Positions 48,720 to 61,435 are shown, numbered from the stretch's first letter. The stretch is DNA of 64,000 bases from Epiperipatus broadwayi (GCA_028023455.1 JAQFVV010006426.1:250001-314000), one strand, 5' to 3'. Notes: generated by a model not told the origin, from the letters alone. A program made the numbers and translations.

Positions 48720-49960
48720 AATACTTTTAAATTATGGTATTCGGGGAAGTAGATTTATGATGTATTTGTGGTGTTTGATTTTTTTTTAGCATTTCCACCA
48801 TTTCTATTTCTTCAAATTGTTTTGTCAGGAAATATTATTTTAGAAATCAGAAAACCATTCTCAATAATGACAACAACAAAAGGATTGTCATAAAAATAAA
48901 TTGTTGATGTGACACTATTCAGATCTTCAAATCTATTTTAAAAATCTGATGCCATTCTTTCTAACTTTTCTTGATATTCATTAATTTTTTTTTTTTTTTT
49001 AAGGTTAGAAGATATTGTTTTCAAAAGAGGAAAATGATTAAAAGTTTTGATCTGAAGATTATTTTGAAAAAATTTCATTTTTTTTATGAAAACTGAAAGT
49101 AGTTTGAAAGAAATAATATACCCATTTTTTCTTTTCCTTGCATTGAAATATTGAGATTGTTCTGGATATAATTTATCCATGTATTCAAGAAACAAAATGA
49201 TTGGCTTGAGAAGCTGAATAACATTTTAAAACATTATATATAGACAGTCATTGTACAATGCAATTGAAATTTGTCACTCGGAAATTCTGTATCTGCCAAA
49301 TCTCGGAGAACATTCTTAAAAACTGATTGAATTTCATTAGTTTATATGTAGTTTACAATATGCAACACCATCTTCATAACATTATTATATTTTAAATTCT
49401 TAGTTATGAGTTGTTAATGGTTAATTATATAATGTAGTATATGAGTTGTGGAATTTTAATATCTTTTTTTAAAGAACCAATAAAACCAGTATTTTTTACC
49501 AACACTGCAAGAACATTATCAGTTGCAATTCTGACAAGGTTATCAATTGCAGATTAAATTTATTCATTACTGTGGCAACAGCATTCTTGATGTCCATGAT
49601 GTGAATTGATTGGAAGTTACATTAAATCTAACATTTCTTTTTTTGCTATTGCCTCCCTAGCCACATGATTTACAAAAATGATCAGTTGAGGAATGAATAT
49701 GTGTTTGTTGATTCATCAAAAACTAAACTGAATGCTGTATATATAATTTTCAAAATTATTCTTCAACTTGATTTCAACAGTAATTTGTTATTCCATTGTC
49801 TAGTGCAAAATTGGAATTTGGTTTATTAATTGGTGAGATTTTTGGATCTAGCAAACTTATCACTTGTAAATTTTTTAAATGAATTTCACTTCCCCATATA
49901 GATATTTAGAGTATGCAATATTCTAAGCAATCAGAAAACTGGTTTTAGTAGTAGTACAAG
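48720..49960 (-). pseudogene. hAT transposase relic, GTF2IRD2/SCAND3/ZBED5-like
   Basis: Minus-strand pieces appear in family order. FSLVFDESTNTY (about 49740) is the DESTD-type catalytic region. KNTGFIGSLKKDI (about 49480) follows, then KMVLHIVNYI and FKNVLRDLADTEFPSDKFQL (about 49280), then NVIQLLKPIILFLEYMDKLY (about 49200). Next come KKMKFFQNNLQIKTFNHFPL, then RMASDF and FEDLNS, and IYFYDNPFVVV (about 48860). In host genes of this group the transposase has been recruited as GTF2IRD2, SCAND3 and FAM200/ZBED5. Here it is broken by stops and frame changes. The C-terminal dimerisation part is not seen. An FB-family copy begins at about 49971, right at the upstream edge, and may have cut off the N-terminus. 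The clearest open piece is 48938-49195. Confidence 0.75.
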
Positions 49961-49970
49961 TTTATTATTA

Positions 49971-50090
49971 AAAACAGGCAAAACACTATACGTATTGCCA
50001 CTCAGTGCAAGCCAGATTAATCAATAAAAGAAATGGTGATCAGGTGATGTTTAATGGTGATCATGTGAAGTTTATTATTGAATAATAAGA
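49971..50090. mobile_element. Fold-back family FB, fragment
   Basis: ttaaaaacaggcaaaacact, cgtattgccactcagtgcaa and aaatggtgatcaggtgatg mark the outer parts of the family; the centre is deleted. The block atggtgatca-gtga-gttta is present twice. Confidence 0.75.
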
Positions 50091-51164
50091 GCATGGTTGA
50101 AGTTTTTCCATGTGTAATTTAGAATTATTTGGATACTGAGTCGAAAATTTTGTATTGTTTCATAATGTAATTTCCAAACTTTATAATTTACAAATGGAGT
50201 TTTGCAAATAAGACATTATGGTTTTTGATTATTTTCATTGAATGCAAATTTTTCTTTCAATTTGCTGTTGAAACATTTATTTTTTTACTCATACCTTTAT
50301 TTTTTATTTGTTGAAGACTTGATGATCAAAAATTGAAATAAAATTTTCCAAATTATTAAATCTACAATCAAATAAAGTAAATTATGCTTGTTATTTATAT
50401 ATGAGGTCAATGACAATATTTTTATTTTATTTTTCTGATACAAATTAAATCTGTATTGCTCGATTAAAGTAGTGGAAGTTGATGTTTGAAGGTCAAAATA
50501 GAAGAACACATTCAACAACATTTGAATTAAAACTGTATAAAGAATAACCAGTCCAAATAAAAACAACTAGTAAGTGCGAACATCACATTGTATTTCCAGG
50601 AAGCAATAACAATAAAGCCATCAAAGTTGATCTTGTAAACAATCATTATAAATTTGCCACTTTAAGAAAAAATTATGTATGATTTCCAAAAGAAAATGTA
50701 AATATATCATGCTAATATAAATTATATCATGATTTTATTTCAAAAGTTTTGGTAGCTGAATTGGACTATTTAGAGAGCTGCATTTTGTTGGGGGTCATAT
50801 ACTCTGTACATCTGACAACTTTAAGCAAATGTTAACAAGTGGGAAAAAGTAGAATTGGATATACTAAAATGACCAATCTTGAATGTGAATATAGAAAGAA
50901 CTCATTTTAAATATATTATTAAATAAATTATTATGAATGAATGCATTTAGTACTATAATGGGCAAATTCTGAATTGTAAATTATTACAGTAAGAGGATGT
51001 TGGTGATTATGGTTATAAAAAGACACCAACATGTATAAATACTGAACTTGTTCCAGATCTGTATGACCATAAAGGCAAATTAGCTTGGATTAAAAACATT
51101 ATCATGTTTTCAGTTTGGGCTTATTGATTTATAATTAACTAAGTAGATAAAAGGTAATTGCTGG
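50091..51164. other. AT-rich non-coding stretch
   Basis: No gene or element recognised. The minus-strand open frame at 50297-50566 has no domain and no supporting context. Confidence 0.45.
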
Positions 51165-51363
51165 AATGGTGCATTAAATCCAAAGATCTAGGTGCATTAC
51201 TTTCAGATTCAAAGCTCCTCATTGATAACAGCCGTAAACTAGAAACAAGTCTGGGGATATTGGATCAGTAGGTGCTAGATAAGGATTTAAAGGCACACAT
51301 TTTCTGGCATCTATTGATTACTATAGCTTGTACTGGGTGGCACTACTGTATGGAGAGAGTTGC
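51165..51363 (+). mobile_element. Fold-back family FB, right half
   Basis: It runs from the internal region (gatctaggtgcatta) through the hammerhead-like segment to ggtggcactactgtatggag. The left arm is absent. At 51209-51263 the 55-nt segment is present with core TTGATAA in place of CTGACGA, so catalysis is not expected, while stem I (TCCTCA/TGGGGA, CAA/TTG) is kept. Confidence 0.75.
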
Positions 51364-52960
51364 TATTATTATAATTATAGCCTAATGAAGACAAATCTAG
51401 TTTCCATATTATTATTTCAAAGGATAAGAGTATATTAAGTTCATAGAATCAGGATATTTAAAATCTGAGTATTTGGTCATTATAGCATGTATAGTTAGTT
51501 ATCTATCTTTACATATACACATAAATTTGTTGTAATTGTACAAATAAGCTTTTTCTAAGTGCTGGCTATATTAATGGAACACTCTAGGAATAAAGTAATC
51601 TACATTATGAGCAAAAAATGAATCCACTTTTATTCAGCCTTCAACTATTTATATTTAATAATAGATTGGATAATGACATTTAATAGGCAAATTTCAACTC
51701 AGTGGAGATCTTCCCACAGTATCGTTCAAAACAGCTAATCTAAGGAGTCAATTTCTACTTTTAATGAACCTGTAAATATACAACAAATTAACAAATATAC
51801 TGGCTAAGATTAAACTGTGCTAAATAATATGTAATAATAATTTGAAAGATACTAGAGGAAGTCACATTAATATAACAAATGCTTAGAAATTGGTAGTTTG
51901 CCATTCCAATTATTATATATTATTTAATGCTATTTAATTTAACCTTAGATAAGTTGATTATGTTATCTTTTTTTTTTATATAAAATATATACTATTTATT
52001 TATTAGAGTTTAAATGGAATGTATTTGCAAATAAATTTTATTTAAATTTAAGTTGTCTATAATCAATTAACGTAAAGTTGATTACTATTTCATTATGAAT
52101 TAATATATCTATATGTAGTAAAGGATATGTATTAAGAGTTAGTTGAAATTCTTAATAATAATACTCTTTCTAAAGTCATAAATTTTGTATCAGAGAAAAA
52201 GGAACGCATGTATTATATGTATAGATTGCATGTAAATATTGTGCAGGTGAGGCTTACGTAATAAACTCTCGACAATCATACTACAATCATTTTTTTTTTC
52301 ATATCTCCAAGTCTTTTATCAAATGACTCACCTGCAAAGTTGTCAAACATTAATTGTTTAGAAGTATATTAAAAAATGATATTATTAACGGAAGAGTTTG
52401 TCTCAAAAAAATAATAATAATCACAATCAAACATCCTGGGGGGGGGGGGGTATTGTAGTTTTCAAGATTAAAATTTGATTTTTTTTTTTTGGAATTATTA
52501 TTAAGTGAATTGGGTTTACACATACTTTTTTTTTTTTAATAGAAAAAAAAAAGATGAAAGGTTTCCATAAATTATTTATTTCATATATATGTAATAGTCA
52601 CGTTTTTACTATGGGAGCTATTTAAAAGAATATTGCCTCATGGAAGCTAGTAAAACATTTTGAAATAAAATGAAAATGGAGTTCAGAATCTATTAAGAAC
52701 TCGGCAGCAAGAACACAGAAGAAAGCTTTGTGTCTTCTATTACCCATATTGAAGTTTATAGTATGCTGGCTTATTGAAAAAATGATCGAACTGTTGTAGT
52801 TTAATTAAAGCAAATTTTTTTCCAAGTCCCCCATTACTACTTATATATAAAATGATATTGTTATCCGAGTCTTTATATGAATAATAACTCAATATTCATT
52901 GCATTTGGCTGCAAGCTTTCCCCATAGATAATAATAGTAAAATCTACATTATATTATATA
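51364..52960. other. AT-rich non-coding stretch
   Basis: No gene recognised. A poly(G) run lies at 52439-52450. A splice-like TTTGCAG|GTGAGT on the minus strand near 52331 lacks supporting coding sequence. Confidence 0.45.
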
Positions 52961-53173
52961 TGTATTTTTATATTGGACTATTTCCATAATCTAATATGAG
53001 TGTTGAATGTCTTTAGAAAAATTTAACTTTATTTAAATATTCCAAATATATTCAACTGTTAGTAATAGCACATCAAACAGTTGAATATATTGGGAATATT
53101 TAAATAAAGTTAAATTTTTCTAACGACATTGAATACTTATAGTAGATGATGGAAATAGTCCAATGTAAAAATA
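52961..53173. mobile_element. Fold-back element, about 213 bp with arms near 100 bp
   Basis: The left arm (52961-53060) and right arm (53077-53173) are inverted repeats around a 16-nt loop. Blocks include ggactatttccat, gaatgtc, tagaaaaatttaactttat, aaatattcc and atattcaactgtt. A single arm of the same family occurs near 36797-36920. The right side is followed by sequence leading to the hAT target site at 53241. Confidence 0.8.
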
Positions 53174-53248
53174 CAACTAAAACACCGTCATCACAAACGT
53201 TCAGGAAAACACAATATATATGTATATATGTGTATGTTTGCCATATAT

Positions 53249-56200
53249 CAGTGATGATATCCCAAATTTCCAAGAACCGGTTCTCTAAAAGTAGGTTGTA
53301 TTTAAGAACATATTCTGTTTATTTTTCTTTTTTCTAAGCATGGAAGCAAATCATTTCTTGGTTTCATACCTAAAATTTTTTGGCAACTTCTCAGAAATTT
53401 TGCATGACCCCCCCCCCCCCATACACAAAAAGTGCTGCAGTGCACATGTACATTATGATGTACTTTGCAATCTCACTTATGGAATTAAAAAAGAATTAAA
53501 TCCTTTTTATAATTGAAAAAAAAAAGCTTATTTATTTGGCAAGATATTTCCATATTGACATTCTAGTCACTTCAGGTTTTTTTTTTTTTTTGATAATTCA
53601 GGTTGATGATGCTTTTTGATTATAGCATCATCAGCTGTATTGTGATTTCTTAGCCAAACTTGAACTGAGTCACTGCAATCCCAGTGATCTAATGGAAGAT
53701 TTATCCAATTTATTACTAGAAGAATTTGCCACATTTTCCAGTTCAAGGTGATTTCTTTTATCTGAATAAATTGTGTTCACCACAAAAAAACCTTCATTTC
53801 AGCCTTGGTTTTAATTATATTTTTAGCTCTTTGGTTAGTTTCATGTACAACATGTTTCTGGTGATTTCTCAAAACATTTTCAACATAATCACGGAAATCA
53901 TTAACTGAAATCTCATGGTGAAATGGTTTGTAAAAATGTGATAATTTCTCTTCAAATTCTTTCCAGAGAACTACAGCTTCTTCCAGATTCCAAGCAGCTG
54001 GGTTCACAATTTTAACTAAGTGATGGATTTTATGATTTCTATCATGAATATTATTACTTATGCTATTACAATCCATTAATCTTAATTCCATATTTGTTAT
54101 CACTACATTCAGTAATTTTTGATGGGGAAGACTCACTCATTTGTTGTCTTCAACAAAATTAATATTCAGAAATTCCTTAGAAGAGATAGTTTCATTTATT
54201 ATTTTTTCATAACTACCACTCTTCTCTCTGAGATATGCTTTAATTGTTTTCTCAATCAATTGTTCAGCATGCAATATATTTACACTTCTTTTTTGAATAG
54301 CATCCACCAACAAAGCAATTTCTTCTAGAATATCGATTCTTAAAGCCAGATCTGATAAAATATTTGTTGGCAAAATGTTTAGCCATTTCAGAAAATTTTT
54401 TATTAGTAGAAAAAAAAATCATATAGTGCTGGATAGGCTCACCATGTTGCAACTGCTGTTCTATGACTACATGCTGCTCATCTTGGATCAAAAACTCTAC
54501 AATTTTTAGAGTTTCCAATTCCCAAATTGGTTGAAATTTTATTCAATGCCATTTGGTTTTTATTAGACTGATGGAAGATTTTACATATTTCATTAATAAA
54601 TGCTGTAAAGTGATTCAGTTGCTTTATGTCTTTGATAAAATCCTCCAGCACAAGCTGAAGATGATAACTCAAACAATGCCAAATAATAATCTCAGGATAG
54701 TGGTTTTTTACTTTAACATTCACTTCTGACTACCTTCCCAGGATCACAATTACTCCATTTGAACAAAATCCAATCAAATTATTCTTCAAGTATGGATTAT
54801 CAAATCCTACTGATTGCAGACTTTGTAGTAGAGCAGTGTAAATGGTTTCAGCATCTTTGTTTTGTAATTCCACTAAATCTACAAAAATTGTTGGTGAGAA
54901 ATCTGCATCTTTAACCTTAATAAAAATGTTAAGAACAGGTTTGCCCGATATTGTTGATGCCTCATTAATTATAAACATATCTTTAAATTCTGATCTATTA
55001 TTTTTAAGCACTCTTTTTAATGTATTTTTCAATGTGCTTGACAATTTTGACAGCCAGGAATTGAGAATGGAGTCCCACTCCCATATCTAATCCATTCTTT
55101 TTTTATAATTCTATCAAATGTTCAATATCAGAAAATGGTCAGTTTCGTTTTGCTAAAGTGCAAACCGTACTGAAAATTTTACAGATGGAGCTCATAAACT
55201 TTTCATGAACCTTGTCTATGAATTTAAAAATTGCATTTTTTGCACTTTCTTTCAATTGCATCACACATATCTGGTGTGCTTTTGATGAAAAGTGTTCCTT
55301 TATTATTATTTTTTTTTGAAAAGAGGCTTGTTAAACCATTTTATTTTTTTCCACTTGGAACAATATTACTTCTCCATTCTTTTGACACATGAGCTGCCTT
55401 CACTTTTATTGACTGGATTTTGATATTGTTATCACACTCAAGTTTTTTTTCCAGTAATAAGTAAACCACAGTATTTCTCTTTGAATTCATTGGCTTATTT
55501 CATATTCCAGCAGCCAGGACTGTCACTATCTACATTTATTTTATATGCATCTTTTGTACTTTTAGAACTGGGCAGCTTATTTGTGTTGTCAACATTATTT
55601 TCTGTTGCATCAGAAGAAACAGAAAACAAAATTTGATTCAAAATATCATATTTTACTATCATTTTCGATTCTGTATCAGTTTTTGGATCTTTTATGAAGG
55701 AATCTGTTGTTTGGCATTTTTGTTTCATTTCTTGTGAAGGGTTTATTTTTATTATATTCTCTTATTACATTCACCTTAAAAAAACATCTAATTAATTGAT
55801 TTCTAATATAAATGATTTGTAACAAATCATAAAACTGAAATAAAATATTAAAATTAAAAAAAGGAAAAGAAAAAAAATATTTAAAAACGAGTCATGCAAC
55901 TTGATGAGCCAAAGATATCTTGACAAGTTATTCTAGAAAAAATATGTTGAACTCATTGTTAAAAAAAAAACATAGTGTTACATCAGATATAGCAAACTAA
56001 ATGAAAATAATGTACTATAAACTTACTACAGCTGATCATCCATTAAATTTACTAATCAAATAAAAACAAATCTTGCATGATAAATATGTAAGTGAAGAAA
56101 TAAAGTATTTAAATAAAAAATAAAAGTTAAATAAATATTTAAAACAATGTCGGCATAACAAAATCATTGGAACAATGCTTTTATGTTACTGTTTATTTTC

Positions 56201-56827
56201 GCAATGACAGGTCCTTTTGAATGAAGTTATTTTATCTTTAAAGTAAAATAATTTCCGCAAGAGTAAATTTCATGAAATACATAAATACATTTATGCCGAA
56301 TTTATTTCTAATTTTTAATTTTAATAACGCCTCTGTTAAATGTAAGTAAACTAATAGTTAATTAATTTCTTACGTACTTTGTGTAAAAATTAAATATGGG
56401 TTCCTTTATCACTAATAAAATAACACTTTTTGTTTGTATACTTTTAAAAAAACTAATTTGAAATGCAATAAAAAAAACTGTTGTGAATTATTAAATTCTT
56501 GCAGAATAATTCTTAATCACTCAAATTTCATCGCACATATCACACGTTCCAAGTGCAATATCGTATAGTCGAATTATTCTGGGGAAAGCATTTTGAACCC
56601 AATCTGTTCAAAAAGAATCATTGTTACATTAGATATAACAAAAAATATATATAAATAATGTTCTAGATTATTGTTGGAAATAATTAAGTAATTTGTTAAT
56701 TCAACTCTTTTTTAGGATAATAATAAAATTTATTTTCGGATAATTTAACTACCGGTTCGCTAATTTTTTTTTAATTTTAAGAATCGGTTCGCACGAACTG
56801 GTGCGAACCGGTTGGATATCATCACTG
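53249..56827 (-). mobile_element. Complete hAT transposon, 3,579 bp
   Basis: Terminal inverted repeats CAGTGATGATATCC stand at 53249-53262 and, reversed, at 56814-56827. An exact 8-bp duplication CCATATAT flanks them at 53241-53248 and 56828-56835. Both features are diagnostic of the hAT superfamily. Just inside, both ends carry AACCGGTT-type palindromes (right end: CGGTTCGCAC and GTGCGAACCG around GAACTG), likely transposase-binding or subterminal structure. The element encloses a decayed transposase on the minus strand and about 1.1 kb of AT-rich 5' sequence. Intact termini with a broken gene imply it is now immobile unless helped by another copy. Confidence 0.9.
53585..55728 (-). pseudogene. 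hAT transposase pseudogene, KIAA1586-like
   Basis: Minus-strand frames run from MKQKCQTTDSFIKD (55728) and PGCWNMK, through a TAA, to ANEFKEKYCGLLITGKKLE. Then come AAHVSKEWRSNIV (near 55390) and CDAIERKCKKC, and, after frame changes, EFKDMFIINEASTISGKPVL, FVDLVELQNKDAETIY and GFCSNGVIVILGR. Next are WHCLSYHLQLVLEDFI (near 54660), AWNLEEAVVLWKEFEEKL (near 53970) and, near 53600-53700, INLPLDHWDCSDSVQVWL then NHNTADD. This order matches the KIAA1586-type proteins, a vertebrate SUMO-ligase-annotated group derived from hAT transposase. At least six stops or frame shifts are visible. The N-terminal zinc-binding region, catalytic core and C-terminal dimerisation end are all traceable. Confidence 0.8.
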
Positions 56828-57005
56828 CCATATATACACAATGCTACAATCTAATTGAAAAAATGTATATATTAAAACATCAATAAAAATAATTAACTAA
56901 AAATTAGTATAATACTGTTAAGCAAATGAATAGCAATAAATTGAGAGAGCAAATAGTAAACTGTGTGCATGCTATATAACTGATGGCACAAAATGAGAAA
57001 GTGGT

Positions 57006-57107
57006 CAAGCGTTGGTGGCCTAGTGGTTAGCATAGCTGCCTTCCAAGCAGCTGGCCCGGGTTCGCTTCCTGATCAACGCATTTGACATATGAAAATAAAA
57101 ATAAAAA
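57006..57107 (+). mobile_element. SINE-1 copy, best-preserved tRNA-Gly(TCC) body
   Basis: Positions 57009-57080 form a full 72-nt cloverleaf. The acceptor strand GCGTTGG pairs with TCAACGC, the A-box region is TGGCCTAGTGG, the anticodon arm CTGCCTTCCAAGCAG has anticodon TCC, and the T arm is GGGTTCGCTTCC. It differs from a normal tRNA-Gly by a C in the T loop (GTTCGCT instead of GTTCGAT), as in all copies here. It is followed by TTTGACATATG and an A-rich tail, so it is a SINE and not a tRNA gene. Confidence 0.9.
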
Positions 57108-60100
57108 TGAGAAAGTGAATAATTTGCGAGACTGTTCTTGCAGATGGACATACATATGAAATTTATGAATTCAAAATTTTACAAATTCTTACATTTTTTT
57201 ATTTATTTAATTTTTTTTTTTAAATTTTGTGTTATTAAACAATTAATAAGAAATTTAAATTTTGTATCTTTTTAAAGTTTTTAAAAGTATTTTCAATATC
57301 ACTTGAATAGTAAATGTGATTTAGCACATCTATGGAGCGGTAGACTCAAAGAGCTTGTTTCTTAAATGGAAACTCAACTTCTTACATTAGATGCTTGTAC
57401 ATCTTGTAGTCTCCGAAGAAACTTTTTGATTAGATTTTTTTACATTATAGAAATATTATAATTTGAATAATCAATTATAAATATTTATTATTGTCGTTTT
57501 CCTAAAATTTCTGTGTATTTTGAAATTAGAAATACAGACCTCTCCCCCTCCTTAAATTTTACTGTTCAGATTTGTAGAGTACAAGTCCACACACTTGCAT
57601 ACCATTAATTTTTTATTCTACTTTTTTTTTTCATTTTTTGTGAAGAGCCTTGTGATGAGATTGGTGCTCATATCTACCATGCTCATGATATGGAGATTGA
57701 ATCTGGCTAATGAACCTTATTAATTTTTATCAAGCACATCTAGTTTTTTTTCCAGAATGCTTATCCTTAACCAACTTAGTTAGTCCTTCAATATTATTAA
57801 TGGATATTTAACTATTAACAGAAAAATAAAGATTTCAGAATAATTTGGTTTGACCATGTGAGTGTTCATATCCTTATTGTAAAAATAAAAATGTAATTGT
57901 AATGTAATGTGATCTCCTAATTGGTTATACACACTCTTCTTGGCACTGAAGTTATGATTTACTTATAGTTTTCTATCATACTTCATGAAATTATATTCTT
58001 TCCATTTCTTGAATGCTTGAATATTATACAACTTTGAACATTACATAACTACAGTTATTATTATTATTTTTAACAATGGTCTGCTACTACTCCTCAAAGT
58101 TTATTTTTATATATTTCATTTTGAAAAACATTTATTCATAAAAATTGATACTTGCACTATCTTTTTAATAATAATTGTTTTTAAAGAAATTCATGTTCTG
58201 AGTAATAGCATGAAAAGTAAATAATTGAATAGTTTATTGCTAAGAATTTATAAGAAGTTTGTTTACAGGAAGTGATAGAGCAGAGCCATGATTCATGGAT
58301 CTTAGCTCCAGATCCCACCATTCTATCACTGATCTAAATCATGTAAGACATAACATGGAATAAATGTTAACTAATTATTTATCTAACAAATTATCAAACT
58401 TGATGATCTAATAATCTGGATAACTGGAATGTTTTTGAATTGTTTTTAAAATCAGAAACTTGTTCCTCAAAAGTTTTTTGCAATAATACTATGTTCTGAA
58501 CAAAAGAAAAATATTCATAAAAAATTTCTTATGGTATTTTTATATATTTTATTCCATTTTCAATATATATTTTTTCTATCCAAAGATATGAAATTTAGTA
58601 CTAGGTAATAGGGAACTGTGGTCAAGCGATAATACTCATTTGCCAAAGTGTCAAGTATTGGCAAACACTATCCTAAATCTCAGTTTTAAAGCTAAATCAT
58701 TAAATTTTAATGAACCATTGATGCATCATAATACAAGAAGTGGAAAATTGTTTCAAAGTACTTAATATTTAAAGAATTTTAGTTTCATTTTGAAAGCTTT
58801 CATATGTAATAATTGCTTACAATTTTTTTACACTAACTTTTGATTTGGACTTTTAAAATTAAAATGTTAAAAAATCAAAAAAATCAAGCTGCATCAATCA
58901 TTTAGTATTTGACAACAACTGGTTTAATGTTTTATGTATGAATGCATCAGGTTTGCTTTTGACTTCAAAATATTTGAAACACATTTCTAGCATGCAATTT
59001 ACTTCCATGTTAAACAAGAAATCATATACATGCATGATTTTTTAAAAAAAAAATAATAAAAAAATTAAGTTAATGGTGATTCTAACTAGTTTTGCAAAAA
59101 CCTTATAGTGATATCATAGTTGACACAATTGAACAAAAGTTTTTCTGCACAATAATGAAATTGCACAAGTATCTTAATTATTTTTCTAAGTTTTTGAAAT
59201 TAATTAACATATCTAATATTAACATTTACTTATATTGTGCCACCCATTGGAATTTTCAATAACAATTTATAATTCAGTTTAAGGACACTCACTATTTCTG
59301 AGACATATAAATATGTATTTTCACGTATTGCTTAACTTAGTTTTTTAATCTGCTTATCTTGTGGATTGTTTCAAAATTTTGATTGTCTTTTTCATACCCA
59401 CTGATATAAATAATAACCAAGATATAATCTCATATCCTCTTTTTCATATTAAAAAAGTATAAAATTATTATAATTTTTTTTTTTTAGTAAGTTGATTTTT
59501 AGTTTTTAAACACCTGCTGACAGATCTTTATTTCTCTTTGCAGAAATCTCAGTTTGGAAATTATCTGAATGTTAATTGGTAATATGTTCAGGTTGATCTG
59601 ATTAGAAGTTGCATATCTGTTTTTAGCTTAAATTTATATATTTGATACTGTTGATATTGTAGTCATGTATTTGAGCTCTACTAAATTCCCTAATTCAAGA
59701 TGGGAGCTACCCAGGAATATTCTGATAAAGAGAACAATGGGCTCAATGCCATAGGGAATAACACTTCCTCTAGGCTGCATCACATTATTATCATAGTATA
59801 TTATTTTTACAATAAGTATATTAACATTTAAACAATCACCTCAGAATTTATTTTCTAGCTGAGCTGAGATGGCTGCACTTGGTTTAGATCATAATTGAAT
59901 ATTTAGATAATTCAACTTAAAATTCTTTCTGTTATTGTTATTTAAAGCTAAATTTATAGCAGCAAAATTTATCCTGTTTTAAAGACAAAACATTTAAAAT
60001 ATTAAACATATATTTCAAATTTTCATACTGAAGATTTTTCCTATACAAATTTGGGTTACTTATAAATTAACGTCGTCTCTTCAAATTATATTTTCAAATT

Positions 60101-60480
60101 TTTTGATTTCTCGTCTTAACTCTACTATAATACAATCATTCAGCAGCCCAGAAAATCATACAACTCTCTTTCACTGCACATAGATTTTGGAATCATTTCA
60201 CTTTTAAGGTGAGTTAAATATAACACCAAATAACTTCACACATACATATTTAAAATTTTTATTCCACTCTCATTAATGAAACATAGGAAGAAAAACATTT
60301 AAAAAGAAATTATATTGTTTGAAAAGTGATTTTATTTCACCAGGTGGAATTAATACATTTATATTTTATCAATTCTGCATGTAAATATATTTTTATCTAA
60401 GAGTGTTTTTGATTATATATGTATAATAAATAGCATTTTTACTGAGGAAAAAATGCATCAATTTTTTTCTCTCGACATTA
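57108..60480. other. AT-rich non-coding stretch
   Basis: No gene, RNA or recognised element over about 3.4 kb. A second look at 57640-57720 (gagattgaatctggc) gave only a weak B-box likeness. Confidence 0.45.
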
Positions 60481-61359
60481 TAGGATCAGGTTTGTTTTGT
60501 GCTGGGGTGCTATGCACCCAGGAAGCACACTGTAATGGCGGCACAAAAGACTCACCTTAATAAAAAATTTAAATCAACAGATAATCAAAAGAATTATTAA
60601 AACAAACGGATTCTTCAATTTTACTGGTTAACTGATTAATTTATTTTATTATAGATATGTGTTTGCATTGTTTTATCAGTTAGACTAGATCTGTGATGAT
60701 GTGTCTATACTATTTTCGAGACATTCAACTTTATTGTATTTGGAGCCGTTTTGTCAGCTCTTTTATTATACGTACGTATATAACCAATATTATAATCTAA
60801 TTAACGGAAATTTACTTACAAAATTGCTGTTGAAAGCCGTCTAGTGACTGATTCATTAATTAACGTTATCCTAGAATTAAATCAAAAGGAAATAAAAATC
60901 GAATAATTCAAACTCATGTAGGGCGATAGTATAATTTTGCACCTAGGCGGCACAAACCCACGGATCAACTCTGAAATTACTTGAATCTTATTATAATTGA
61001 TGTATTTTAATATAATTTTTAATAAAATAAATTGAATCTATATTCCTAAAAATTAAATGTCGTCATAATAGCATTCTTTACATACATCAAATTAATAGTG
61101 AATTGATACGATACAATAATATTTTAATGAATTGTTTGCAATGATTTTTTGTAATTGACCAACTAACTGTTAACAATTACATCATATTTTGATAAAGTAC
61201 AATATTTTTTTCAATACCGAATGATTACTTCTAATCACAAAAACCACTTGGTTAGTTAATCAAAAGGTCATGTGATATTTAAATATCCCAAATGGCAGTT
61301 TGAATGCAACATTTCCATTCAAATAATTAAAATGAGATTTTAAAAAAAACTTTTGTTGA

Positions 61360-61435
61360 TAATTAGTACAAGAAGTTGAGCTTTTGAGTCTGCTTTTCTC
61401 ACCACTGTGCCAAACTGCCCAAGACACCTTTAATG
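61360..61435 (-). repeat. Possible decayed tRNA-derived SINE
   Basis: On the minus strand, gcagtttggcacagtggtga resembles a Pol III A box (TGGCNNAGTGG), followed about 25 bp later by a weak B-box position (agctcaacttc). The large minus-strand open frame 61260-61715 covers it but shows no domain. Confidence 0.3.

Noticed and set aside
52327-52350. Minus-strand micro-exon or recursive splice site (TTTGCAG|GTGAGT)
   Set aside because: No pyrimidine tract of useful length and only six codons (MFDNFA) without family likeness; too weak to list.
9079-53420. Poly(G)/poly(C) runs (9.08, 21.02, 28.06, 39.70, 44.09, 47.31, 52.44, 53.41 kb) as functional elements
   Set aside because: Single homopolymers of about 8-14 bases, scattered and without consistent context; some may be sequencing or assembly length errors.
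57009-57080. A real tRNA-Gly(TCC) gene
   Set aside because: The cloverleaf is nearly intact, but the T loop carries a shared change, the same flanks occur in three other copies, and an A-rich tail follows: a SINE.
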